From Steromphala cineraria (Eukaryota; Mollusca; Gastropoda; Trochida; Trochidae): a stretch of DNA of 64,000 nucleotides. Under the pieces are notes generated by a model, which made no database searches, was not told the origin of the DNA, and worked only from the letters and a program-made list of their open reading frames with translations. The stretch is from NCBI GenBank assembly GCA_916613615.1, contig OU744731.1, positions 19,562,328 through 19,626,327 of the forward strand, given 5' to 3'. Shown here piece after piece: positions 1 through 11,600 of the stretch. Each line of letters begins with the position of its first letter. The first letter of the stretch is position 1. Both the position numbers and the translations under genes were made by a program.

Positions 1-240
1 TTTTATCTTTCAATTGTTAAAATGTATTACATTGCAATAGATATTGATACGAACAACTGGCTAATCAGCCAAATTATCTTTTTTATTTGTAAACAAAGGG
101 AGTAATTGAGATTTTACTACTTCCTAAACCTTAATCTCATTTTACACTTAAAGTGGCTAATAAATCACACAGATGGATTGCTGATATGTTAATATGAAAC
201 AACAGCTGTAACAATAAATTATTTTATACATACTCTTAGG

Positions 241-1005
241 GTGTTATCCCATAGTGGGCCACAAGTAGATTACGTAATGAGCAGACCGGCGGGCCACTAT
301 GGGAGAGCTCGTTAATGAGGTGTGATAGGCCGGCCCACTATGGGAGAGGTTGTTAGTTGTGAAAACATAATAATGAAGGTGTTAAGTGTGATTAACCAGG
401 TGAGCAATAGATCAGAGGAGGTGTTAATGATGAGTAGTAGTACTGTTCCCTAACTGTTAGACATTGAGAATAAGAAGGAAATAGTACATATGTCCCAAGA
501 TCTTCTACCAACTCTACATAGTACATTCTCACACTGACACAGGATCGTTTCCAGAGCTGTACTGTTTGCTACCCGACAAGAAGAGTGCAACTTACCACCG
601 GCTATTGAGTTTGCTGATCTCTAAAGTCTCTAGGTCTTACATTCAACCCTACCACACTCATTGTTGACTTCAAACTGGCTGTTCACAACGCAGTGAGATC
701 TGTCCTGCCTTACACTTCTCTTAGAGGATGACTTTCAAGTGCCTACCGAGACAACTCATCAGATATCTGTCGATGGTTCAAGATGTTCATTGGACTCGCC
801 TTTCTGCCAGTGTCTCAGGTCTCAGTTGGTTATGAGCTTGTCGCATCCTTCTTAACAAGGTATTCACACCTGCTAATTAAGGCAATCAAACTTATGTGGG
901 CCACTATGGTTCAGCTTAAATGTCCGCGGCCCATCTGGGACAGCTCGTTAAGAGGGTGTGAAAACACCCGGCCCACTATGGGATGGGCCACAGTGGTACT
1001 AAACC
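241..1005. mobile_element. Candidate non-autonomous DNA transposon with 9-bp direct repeats
   Basis: ACTCTTAGG flanks the segment at 232-240 and 1006-1014. The ends are imperfectly inverted (about 14 of 21 positions). A subterminal TCCCATAGTGGGCC near the left end is repeated in inverted form near the right end, with further GGCCCACTATGGG copies at ~290 and ~333. The interior has no open frame I would call a transposase. Confidence 0.42.
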
Positions 1006-1812
1006 ACTCTTAGGACTAGAACATTAATAAATGTGGTGGGGTTTATTGGTTCAAAAGTTACATGTGAAATGGGTTGGCTTTGAGGTGAACCTTCCAAAAC
1101 TCCCTTTTTGTTTATTCCATCATAAACCTTTAGAAGTTGTGCATTATTTTGGCAATATCAAAAGGCTGGTCAAAACCTGAAGTAGTTTAAAGGCTATTTG
1201 AAAATAAAAATTTAAATTGGCATCTGTTTCCTGTGAATAAAGTGGATCATCAGTAATATGGCCACAACTGTTTTTCTTGTTAGTGGTTGTAATAGAAATG
1301 ATAAAAGAAATACAATTAAGATAGTGGTGCGGTCAGATGGAGAGCATGTATCTTGACTGGATTAAGTTTGAACCCCAATCTCTTATTCGGAGTACCATCA
1401 ATTTCAATCAATAGATTTTTAAATGACAGACCAAGCCCACTATCCATTAATTTGGAAATTGTTAGAAACAAAACAGTCCCAAAAAAGGTGATACCTGTTT
1501 GCCTACCAGTATGTTTAGACTTAATTACCTAAGGGATAATGTTCTGCATAGAAAATTACTTGTGCCTGGTACTTTGAGTGTAGTTTTTCCAAAATATTAA
1601 TATCAATCTAAATGCGATGATATTATAAAAAAAACTTAACTAAGGCTAGATCGAGCTTATCTTCACAGAATAATGGAATTATTAGGCCTAATGTCCTTTC
1701 ATCATCGATCAATGTATGGTACCTTGTTTGCGAGAATTGTTGTTTCTGGGTGATCATCTGACGGGGTCATTTTGGCCAGATTTGAGCAGATGGGACCCTT
1801 TTCAATGGTTTT

Positions 1813-2041
1813 AAAGGGGGTCTCCAACTTCAATTTTTAACTTCCAGTGTTTTATTAGCGAGGCCCTCTCCGACCCTCTCGGGGCCTCGCTAATAAAACA
1901 CTGGACGTTAAAAATTAGAAGTTGGAGAACCCCTTTATTTTTTTAATTTCCAGTGTTTTATTAGTGAGGCCCCGAGAGGGTCGGAGAGGACCTCGCTAAT
2001 AAAACACTGGAAGTTAAAAATTAGAAGTTCGAGACCCCTTT
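1813..2041. repeat. Pair of ~60-bp perfect-type palindromes inside an outer inverted repeat
   Basis: Two hairpins, 1844-1904 and 1950-2010, each begin CCAGTGTTTTATTAG and end CTAATAAAACACTGG, with an inner stem GAGGCCC(TC)...GGGGCCTC. They are separated by 45 bp, and the ensemble is flanked by AAAGGGGTCTC / GAGACCCCTTT-type arms. The second hairpin carries the inner segment of the first in opposite orientation. Probably a small foldback element; no coding. Confidence 0.8.
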
Positions 2042-2654
2042 AAAAAGTGGTTTAATTGTCCCAGAAAAGCATCTAGGAACAACACTGTAGTTAAATTAAA
2101 TTGAAAAGATTTGATTCTATTTTATTTGTCTGAGTACATAAATCGTATCATCAGAAAAAATCCATTTCAACCCAGAGGATATGACATAGATCACATGTAA
2201 TTAATCTCTATTCAGGATGAGACAGATTTGTCACAATTTTGAGAAATAGAAGTATTCACTTACCTAGAGCAAATACTGGTAACCATCCCGACTTCATATT
2301 TATGTTGGATTGTATTCCCAAACACACATGGTATTGATAATATAAGTTTATAGATTGTCAATTGAAACTCTTCACATCATTATGCGAAAAGTGTTTGAAA
2401 CATGTCACCAAATCTCTCTCTGTATCACTCTGTGTCATGTGAACAGTCAAGGTTAGGTAACTCTAATTTTGTTATTATAACAAGCCGTACAGAGTTACAG
2501 TTCGTGGAAAGTACTAAATTCTAAACTAGCATGTGGACAACAAAAGATCCTAAAGTCGTATATGTCGTTCAAAAATGGCTATAAACTTAATATATTTATT
2601 AGAAAGTTAAAAATATATTACTTTTTAACCAATTAAAGGAAATATAAAGTCAAT

Positions 2655-2945
2655 CTAACATCTTTCACAGTTTGGATAATTTCTGCATTCGTCATATTCA
2701 CAAGTACTGGTTTTAGATGTAACCAATAATATTTGGCGGTGTCCGTTTGGTTTTACAGGATGACACACCGAGAGACAGCTAGCGCTTGTCAGAATGGATG
2801 TAACCTGCGGATTGATATCTAATTTCGTAAAAAGCAAATCTGTGGAACGTGTTTTAGCTCCGATCGCTTCACAGGTATATATTTTCACTGACAACTCCCA
2901 CTGTGTAACGCCAACATTGCAACAGGTGCTTTGTCGATCAATCAC
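2655..2945 (-). CDS. Possible 3'-terminal exon of a small cysteine-rich protein
   Basis: The minus strand is open for ~100 codons ending in TAG at 2655-2657 with an unusually high Cys content: STCCNVG, IYTCEAIGAK, SASCLSVCHP, then STCEYDECRNYPNCERC at the end. An AATAAA (plus-strand TTTATT near 2597-2602) follows the stop by about 55 nt, as expected of a last exon. There is no ATG in the frame after the upstream stop, and no convincing polypyrimidine/CAG acceptor is visible, so the 5' border is unknown and it may be a decayed copy. Paired Cys spacing suggests a secreted disulphide-rich domain; I do not assign a family. Confidence 0.28.
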   Translation of the reverse strand: MIDRQSTCCNVGVTQWELSVKIYTCEAIGAKTRSTDLLFTKLDINPQVTSILTSASCLSVCHPVKPNGHRQILLVTSKTSTCEYDECRNYPNCERC

Positions 2946-3216
2946 ACATCGGCCTACTCGATATTGACATAATTAACCCACAAGCTCATTTATATTGTAT
3001 AGAGAAATTCCAGAGACGTTCTTCATGATACTGTTTCTCTGATTTCCCATGTATTATAAAATTATCCTTCTTTATTATTGTCATATGTTTTATATCATGA
3101 CATGTCTGCAAAACAACTGTCTCAACAAGCTAGGAACCTAGCCTACATTCTTTTATTTAACTGATAACATAGAATGTTAGATGAACAGTTTTAAGTTTTA
3201 AACAAAAACGTTTTGA

Positions 3217-4543
3217 GGGGATCTGGTCAAATGGGCCGAAGGATGAAAAGGCCGATAAAAATAGTCAAAAGGGCCGAGTGAAAAAGTCAAAAGGGCCGAA
3301 GTAAATAGTCATAAGGGTTGAGGAAAAAGGGCCGAAAATATAAAAAATTATATATTCATTGTATTCAACCTACATTTGATAGTTGTATAATATTTACTTA
3401 GCCAAGTGATTCCAATCAATTCCAAAATTAATCCTTGGCTTGTGCTGTTTTCATAAATAGTAAGTATGTTTCCCTTGTTAATTATCGGAACTCAATGTGA
3501 TGACAACAGAAATGAATAAAAACCAAAATAGTTCAACTAACAGAAATAGCAAGTGTAAGAGGAAACAAAATTGGTGGCATGAAACTTTCTGTAAGCTTTG
3601 GAATGAGATGTGCATAGCAGAATAATCATGGTGTAAATGTACGACTATGAAAAAACTGTTAAAAAGGTGTATAAACGGAAATTATTCGATACATAAAAGC
3701 CGACAAAATAAGTACATTTACATTTTATAAGTTAAGAAAACACATTATCAATCGTCTACTGCAATACCTTGTCCGTTAAGAAAACAATTAATTGGATTGT
3801 GACAACTACTCAAAAAGTAAAATGAATAATTTATTAAGAAAACAAATCAATCAATACAAAATCGAAAATTCAAGAGTTAGAGTATTAGTTATAAGTCAAG
3901 TCAAGTTTATTTTCATAAATAATAAATCATGACATAGAGTTATCAAATAATATATTGAAGTAATTACATATGAATCAAATTATTGATAAAAGTTTATAAT
4001 AATATGCAGGAAGATATTTTTTTCGTAATTCATTTAACAGATTACACTCTAACATAAAAAGAAGTTCATCCGAGATCATCCCCAATCTTACACTTACATT
4101 TACATCATGATGTACATGTACATACCGTTATCTGTGTTCTATGGTTACATCTAACTTAGGGGTTCTAGATCTAAATTTTGTGATATAAATACTGAAGCCT
4201 GTAAATGTGAACCAGAAAGATGTCTAAACCTACAGTCTAAAACAGTACTGCAGTACTGTATAAAACTATTTCTACACCTGAAAGTGTGAAAAGTGCTGAA
4301 CAATAATAGTGCCACAATAAAAATATTGTTGAAATGTTGTTACGATGTCAATAAAAGATGAATATGATATGTTATTTGTTGGTATTTTTTGGGTTCGGCC
4401 CTTATGACTTGGAACACGGCCCATTTGACTAAATGGCTCGGCCCTTTTGACTTTCACCTCGGCCCTTTTGACTTTTTCCTTCGGCCTTTTTGACTATGCA
4501 GTTCTCGGCCCTTTTGACATTCGGCCCTTTTGACTACAACCCC
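3217..4543. mobile_element. Foldback-like element with iterated 15-bp terminal repeats
   Basis: The left end carries several copies of AGTCAAAAGGGCCGA (3225-3345). The right end carries the reverse complement, TCGGCCCTTTTGACT, about six times (4395-4535). The outermost bases are GGGG and CCCC, and GTTTTGA lies outside both (3210-3216 and 4544-4550), part of a shared string CGTTTTGAGGG that looks like a target duplication of 7-11 bp. The ~1-kb interior is AT-rich without a gene. Tandemly repeated TIRs are known in Foldback and some Mutator-like elements. Confidence 0.65.
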
Positions 4544-5670
4544 GTTTTGAGGGAGTACTTTGCAGAGTGAGAATGAAGGAGGGTCCTAGCTTGTTGAAAC
4601 AGCATTGTTTTGATGCAGATAGGATGCGGTGAATTTGAATCAAAAACGAACTCGATCATATACCCAAAAATCTTGGTGGATTGGAACACAACTTGGGATG
4701 TGGATTCGTCCTCATTATTAGTTTTGATAGTTTGCATTAAGTATAAGTCTTATAATCTAAGTCATAAATTAAAATCTTAACTGATAATGAGTTCAAAATA
4801 ATAGTGCGCTAATATTACATCTTCAGAGTTCCATAAATTAGGCTTTCCTATTAAGTTTCTCGCCACTATACCTCACTGTAAGGCATTTGAGGAATCTTCC
4901 ACTTTCATTCATGTTTTTCTTTATCAAAGGACCTCTCCAACTTTCAATGTATGACCATAATAAAAATCACTCAAAAAAAATAATTTTCCAAATGAAACGT
5001 GAACAAGACTCCTTATCAAATATTTAAAAATGGTATATTTATGAAAAATGATCTTGGCAATAGTCATGATATAGAGAAATATTAATTATATGCTGGCAAA
5101 TGGTATTAGAATGATTTTCCTAGGAATCACCTTGGTCAAACTGGCCAACTTATAGTGAATTTTTGTTTCACACATTGTTATGACTTGTAAATCAAGAAGA
5201 TAAGTAAAAAAAAATACTGCAGATATATGACTCAAAGAATTCAAGTTAAACCTGAGATAGTTTTCTTTCCAATCATTCAAAAAAGTTGTTTGGTCCTTGC
5301 TATTCCTAGAGGTTGTAAATCAATGATGTACAATTTATGATTGAAACATTAATTTCCTTACAGAACTAGCCCTTCCTGTTTATGTAAGATGAAGGCTATT
5401 TTTTTCAATTATTATATGACAATGCTTTTTGAATTAGAAACCGTAACTTCTCTTTAATGCTACTTTTAAGCAAATTACTCCCTTATTCTCATCCTTTGCA
5501 TATAATTTATTTATTATCTTGCCAAGATTAAAAAAAAATGTGTAACAAATAAAGCAGTAAATTCTTATTTAGTTTGGTTAAGTTTACAAAAAAGCTTCAG
5601 TTAATGGTTACATTATTATTGAAAAATTAACCAGGAAACATGTACTACATGACAACTTTATCATTTATAG

Positions 5671-8600
5671 GTGTCTCTGCTCATCATCCTAAATGAAGGC
5701 GTGTCCAGTGGGAGGGATCATGATCAGGGGCAGACAACTCTCAGTCAGATCTCAACCTGTGCAGCGGGTGTTAGTCAAGCGGTTGAGAGATTGGTATCAG
5801 TTGCCAAAAAACAAGTTGAAAGCACTCAACAGGATGTAAGTTGTAACTTATTAAAAATATTCCAATATCAAAGAATTGAAACTTTGACGTTAAGAGCAAT
5901 GACATGATTATGAGTTGATAATGTAATGTTAAACTAACTTTGCCCAACACTGTACCTTGCACCAGTCCCTGTCACTTGCTAAGTGAAACCAGACTGTATT
6001 TTATCGTTTTATCCAAAGAAAGGAGGTGTTTTCCACAGGGGTTGATTCACCTTTTTGGTTCATTCTATTACCTGAAAACTCCCTGCACTGAGAATAAAAG
6101 AGAGAGGATCAAACTCCCTGAACCACACTTTCGCCGATCAGAAATCAGTCATGTTTTGTGACAGAACTAAGGTACTAATTATTTAATATTCATTGCCAAC
6201 TCTTTTTCTAAAAATTGCCTTATATTTGTCCAGGAGTTCAAACAAGCAATGTGTTCGGCCTGTGAGACCCTTGAACTGGCAAGCTCAGGGTTCTATGTTG
6301 CTGCACAGAAATACCAGGCCAACCCAAACACCAGACAAGTTCGGGGCACGCTCGTACAGGGTGCTAAGGATGTCCTGCAGGGCATTCTGAAGGTAACTTA
6401 TTCTAAATGTTCAAGATAATATTAAGGAATTACTTACTGGCAAGCAGGGCTTATGGTTTAAAAGTCAACCAGCTTTCAGAAATAAATGACAATCCAAGCA
6501 TTGTGTAGACAATATTTCTGAAATAAGCTTGCCTACAACAATCTGTATTTAAGTTTGACAAGCTTTAGCCCGAGCAATTATTTCTAGCATTGCCAAACTA
6601 AAGTACCAAAATTCAGCGCATTCATTACTTATAAGTCCTATACCCCCAACATAACTATTTTGGAAAGGGGGGGAGGAATGATTATTGAACTCTTGTTTCT
6701 TCTGCAGGCATAATCAGGAATTTCCAGTTTATGATTTACTCTAGACTTGCTAACATTTCCTAGTCTAGAAGGCTCCTTGAGTTTTTAGCTCACCTTTACA
6801 AAGTAAATGTGAGCTTATGTCATGCCGCTTCGTCCGTCGTCCGTCTGTCTGTCCGTCCGTCCGTCCGTCCGTCTGTCCGTCCGTCCGTCCGTCCGTCCGT
6901 CCGTAAACTTTCAGGAAAAAGACTACTCCTCCTAAACGAATCCAGATATCATTCTGAAATTGTAGTATGTTATACCCATGGTGATTCCTCACAGAAAGGT
7001 AGACGTTTCAGTTTTGAGAATCCAAGATGGCCGCCATGGCAGCCATATTGAATTTTCAATTAGATTTCAGGAAAAAGACTACTCCTCCTAAACGAATCCA
7101 GATATCATTCTGAAATTGTAGTATGTTATACCCATGGTGAATCCTCACAGAAAGGTAGACGTTTCAGTTTTGAGAATCCAAGATGGCCGACATGGCAGCC
7201 ATATTGAATTTTCAATTAGATTTCACGAAAAAAACTACTCCTCCTTAACGAATGCAGATATCATTCTGAAATTGTAGTATGTTATACCCATGGTGATTCC
7301 TCACAGAAAGGTAGACGTTTCAGTTTTGAGAATCCAAGATGGCCGCTATGGCAACCATATTGAATTTTCAATTAGATTTCATGAAAATGACTACTTCTCC
7401 TAAACCAATCTAGATATCATTTTCATATTGTAGTATGTTATACCTATAGTGATTCCTCACAGAAAGGTAGACGTTTCAGTTTTGAGAATCCAAGATGGCC
7501 CCTATGGCAGCCATATTGAATTTTCAATTAGATTTCATGAAAATGACTACTTCTCCTAAACCAATCTAGATATCATTTTCATATTGTAGTATGTTATACC
7601 TATAGTGATTCCTCACAGAAAGGTAGACGTTTCAGTTTTGAGAATCCAAGATGGCCGCTATGGCAGCCATATTGAATTTTCAATTAGATTTCATGAAAAT
7701 GACTACTTCTCCTAAACCAATCTAGATATCATTTTCATATTGTAGTATGTTATACCTATAGTGATTCCTCCCACAAAGGTAGACGTTTCAGTTTTGAGAA
7801 TCCAAGATGGCCTCGATAGCAGCCATATTGACTTTTCAGCTGCAGATGACACATCATTATTACTCAATTTTAAGCTTTCATCAAGTGATCACTCGCACTA
7901 TATAAATTCTCTAATTTGAACTTACTAATCATAATATTATCTTGAATATGGAATATTTAAGATTGTCATGCAAGTTGTTCTATATTTTTAATTGTTTCTT
8001 AAACATTAAGATGAAAGACAAACATAATTAATTAATTTGTTTAAAATATTTATGGCAACTAGCTGCAAAAACCCAATGACATTAAACATCATGTTGAATT
8101 TTAAACAATGGTATCTCCCTTATATTCCTTTAAATACCACACAAAAGGGGTCAACCAGAGTTCAGATATTCCTGTTGCGTCCATTTTGCTTTTCTAATAC
8201 ACATCCCAATACAGGATGCTAGCATCACAGTCTCAGCTGCTAGTCTGTTGCATAATCAACCTGACCCAATTGATATGGTAGAGCGTTATGCTATATGGCC
8301 ATGTGTATGCAATAAGAGTTATGGAAATTAGACTTGTATTCTCATGACAGTGATATGTTCTTTCTAAGAATAACAACTTACACAAAACTTGTCAACAATA
8401 AGCTTTGTGTTTAGCAATCTACATGATAAGTTGATGTGGAAAGAGTTATTTTGCATCAGGTTCCAGTACCTGTGTTTTACTCATATTTGTACCATTTCTA
8501 TATCTAACAGAAGTTCTTCTTGACACAAAATCAATTTAGGACATAAGCTAACTATATTTTGTGAAATTATATATATTTTTCACAACAATTCATGTTCTCT

Positions 8601-11600
8601 CTCGTCAAGTCTTTTAATACCACACATAAGGGCTTAGCCAGAGTTCAGGTTTACATGCTCAGCACACTAGGATGCTTCTCCAAAGATACGTACACAAAGC
8701 CAAATACACAAATTGCTACACTCTCCTTAAGGATCTGGGGCTAGCAGCCCTGCCTGCTTGTATATTGCATAGTAATCCTGACCTAATTGATAAATAGAAC
8801 ATAATGGACTTTATGGAAAGTATATAATCTGTCTTTATGAAAAGTATACTTGTATTCTATTAATAATAATACTTTTTACAAATAAAAATTTGATAAAAAA
8901 AAATGATAAAAGTTGTTCACTCCATCAGTGGGTTACATAATTCCTGACACTTCATATATGGCAAATAACATAGCCAGTGAGGGATAAATATACATTTTTT
9001 GATCATTTATATCTGATTACGGTCTGAACAATGATTATCTAGATAATCATAATGATCATTCAATTCAAACAAATCCTTTTCAAAAGCATTTAAAATGATT
9101 AAATTTGTTCACTCCCAACACTAACTGTTAGGTTTTTTACTCCTTTGTTCCCATACAATTAATTTATTCCAAATTGAAAATTTTGGTTAATGAATAACAA
9201 ATTATCTTTTATTTTGTTTGTCATGCTAATAAAAGATATCATTTAATATTCATCTTCAAAACTAATTGAACAGCTGTCTGAACAATTCTTTTTTTACAAA
9301 GTCTTTCTCACCAATTCTCTCTGTTAGTTAAGATACTTCAATAAACATATTACTGAGTTGACCTCCAGATTATTTCCATTGCAAACCTCTCTTCTACACC
9401 CACCCCTTCTAACCCCCCTTTCCCTCCTCCCCTATTTTCTCCTGTCCATCCATTACAAACCTCTCTTCTATCCCACATTCCTTCTATCCCCCCCCCCCCC
9501 CCCCCCCTCCTATCCTTCCAGCCCCTCTCCTGCAACTCTCATATTGCATATTGAAATGAGGGGAGGACACTCACTATATGGAATAACAGTATCTTACATA
9601 AGAGGATAAGTTACATAAGCTACATGCAGGTGCAAGAGGTCATCATAGGTCATCATATCTAGTAATTAGCATAGACCCCCATGTTGGTAGCCTATTCTGA
9701 CCAATCAGATTGCACTAACATATGTCAAGATTTAAGATATTCAGAAATCTTCAGTTAGAATTACATGAGACATTGACCTGGACAGTTTACTTTGGCAATT
9801 GGACTTATCATTAGCTGAATTTGTGATATGTGTCCGAGGGATATATTCCAAATGTTTATGTACATCATCTTTTTAGTTCTTTGGAAGTTGAGAGTGTGAC
9901 TAAATGAATACTCCTAAACCAATCAAGATATCATAATGAAATTAATACAGATGCCCACATAAAAGTAGCATTTTGAAGATTAAAAAGTCCAAGATTATCA
10001 CCAATTCAGCCATAGATATACAAAAAAAGTTATACAAAAACCTACTGCTTGTTAACAAATCATGATAATATCATTCTTGTATTAATGTTTGTTCAAGCTC
10101 TAGTGGTTTCTAACAGAAAAATAGCATTTTAAAAGATAAAAAAATCATGATGGCAGCCATAATCAATTATCATATAAAAGATGGTTACACAATTAAACCA
10201 TATAACCACATCATTCATTTTAAGGTGAGCTTCTGTACCCTCGGTACTTTTATTTAGGTTTAAGGATCTGGATACCAGACTACTAGAAAACAGACTGTTT
10301 GATGGTTTTATGTTAGTCAAACTGGTTTAACTCAAATCGATAACAAAATTGATGATGAAGAATAAATGTCCCCTATTAAAGGCAAGTCCGCTAGTGTGTC
10401 CACAAAAATACCTTATACATTTTACTTCCTGTTTGATAAGTCTCCATCAAGCTGATGACATGAATCTTTTCCAGGTACTGCTAGTGTCTGATGATTCTGA
10501 GGTGAAAAGAATTGTTAATGTTGTTGAAGAAACCAAGGTGAAGGTGACTGCTGTCGGCACGGTTGCCAACATGAAGGATTTGGTATCTGCATTCAAGGTT
10601 TGCTCATCACAACTCCTAACATTATCATTTACCATTTGGTTTATTATTTCCTTGCTAAAAAGTCCTCTGTCAACTCTTTTGCTGACTGGACCAGAAATGG
10701 CTAGTCCTGTCAAAAATTTCCCCTAGTTTTTTCTGAATAGGGGCTGGACTCAAATTATAGCATAATGCAGTAAGGCTTGCTTTAGCCTGTCCAGCTACAT
10801 TTGCATATACCTCTCCTCTATAAGCTCCAAATTATATGCTCATGTAACAGAAGTGATTTTGAGACCACCTCCATCGGGATTCGAACCCGGGACATCCAGG
10901 TTAAGAGTTCTACATTCTATTTGTTTGGCCAAAGAGATATCCCTCAAGACAAAGCCAGTACTAATGCTAATATCTCACCCTGTCAGATACACCCCTCCAC
11001 AAAGTGACTCGTCCTCGAGTCACGCCATTTGGAGTTATCAAGCACCTCAGTTCGATGTACTCAGGGTGTTGTGAACACTAGGGAGATGCCCCGGGCTCCA
11101 AGTTGGGCGCCAAATGTAACAGAAGTGATTTTGAGACCACCTCCATCAGGATTCGAACCTGTGACCTCCGGGTTAAGAGTTCTACACTCTACTTGTTCGG
11201 CCAAAGAGATGTCCCTCTAGCCGAAGCCAGTAGGAATGCTTATATCTCACCCTGTCACACTGATATCAATCAGGCCAAAACCTTAACCCTAAGGCTATTT
11301 TAAGTATGTAAGTTTTCAGCCAAACTATTTGGAACTCCATACACTGTTATCCAACAATGCCTCTTGTGGTTATCTTAGAGAATGCTGCTTGTGAGTTAAG
11401 CATTAATGCCAGCTTGACATGAAAAGCATAAAGTTATAGCTCTCCCATTGGCTAATTTTAATCACACTGTAATGATATCACTTTGCAGCTTCATTTGTTT
11501 GGCTGGCTGTTTATAGATGTAGTAGGGTTTTGGCCAACTGGATATCAGGCTATAACCTAGAGATGTGTAGATTTCCATCATCTTTTTGTATTATTTTGAA

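Larger units (their letters stand above)
10843..11259 (-). mobile_element. Miniature LTR retroelement (TRIM) with tRNA-Lys-like sequence in its LTRs
   Basis: Two direct repeats (11115-11259 and 10843-10991) flank a 123-bp non-coding interior. Read on the minus strand, each repeat starts TGT and ends GTTACA (TG...CA). Two bases after the first repeat comes TGGCGCCCAACTTGG (11112-11098), a primer-binding site matching the 3' end of tRNA-Lys. Immediately before the second repeat is the purine run GTGGAGGGG (11000-10992), placed as a polypurine tract. Each LTR contains a Pol III-type B box (GGTTCGAATCC) and an ACTCTTAACC anticodon-loop-like stretch as in tRNA-Lys(CTT). The LTRs differ at about 17 sites plus a 4-bp indel, and no target duplication is visible, so the copy is old. 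Confidence 0.85.

Noticed and set aside
6809..7051. Open frames reading VRPSVRPSVRPS (and RTDGRTDGQ on the other strand)
   Set aside because: They are translations of the CGTC microsatellite in a repeat element; the same artefact recurs at 12528-12812 and 16138-16347.
9358..9609. Pro/Leu/Ser-rich frame over a C-rich tract
   Set aside because: Low-complexity pyrimidine stretch inside the repeat element, present again at 14601-14831 with a different frame.
10853..11220. tRNA-derived SINE dimer interpretation of the two tRNA-like units
   Set aside because: TG...CA ends, a PBS two bases from one unit, a polypurine tract at the other and the solo copy with a 5-bp duplication fit an LTR element better; still to be tested genome-wide.
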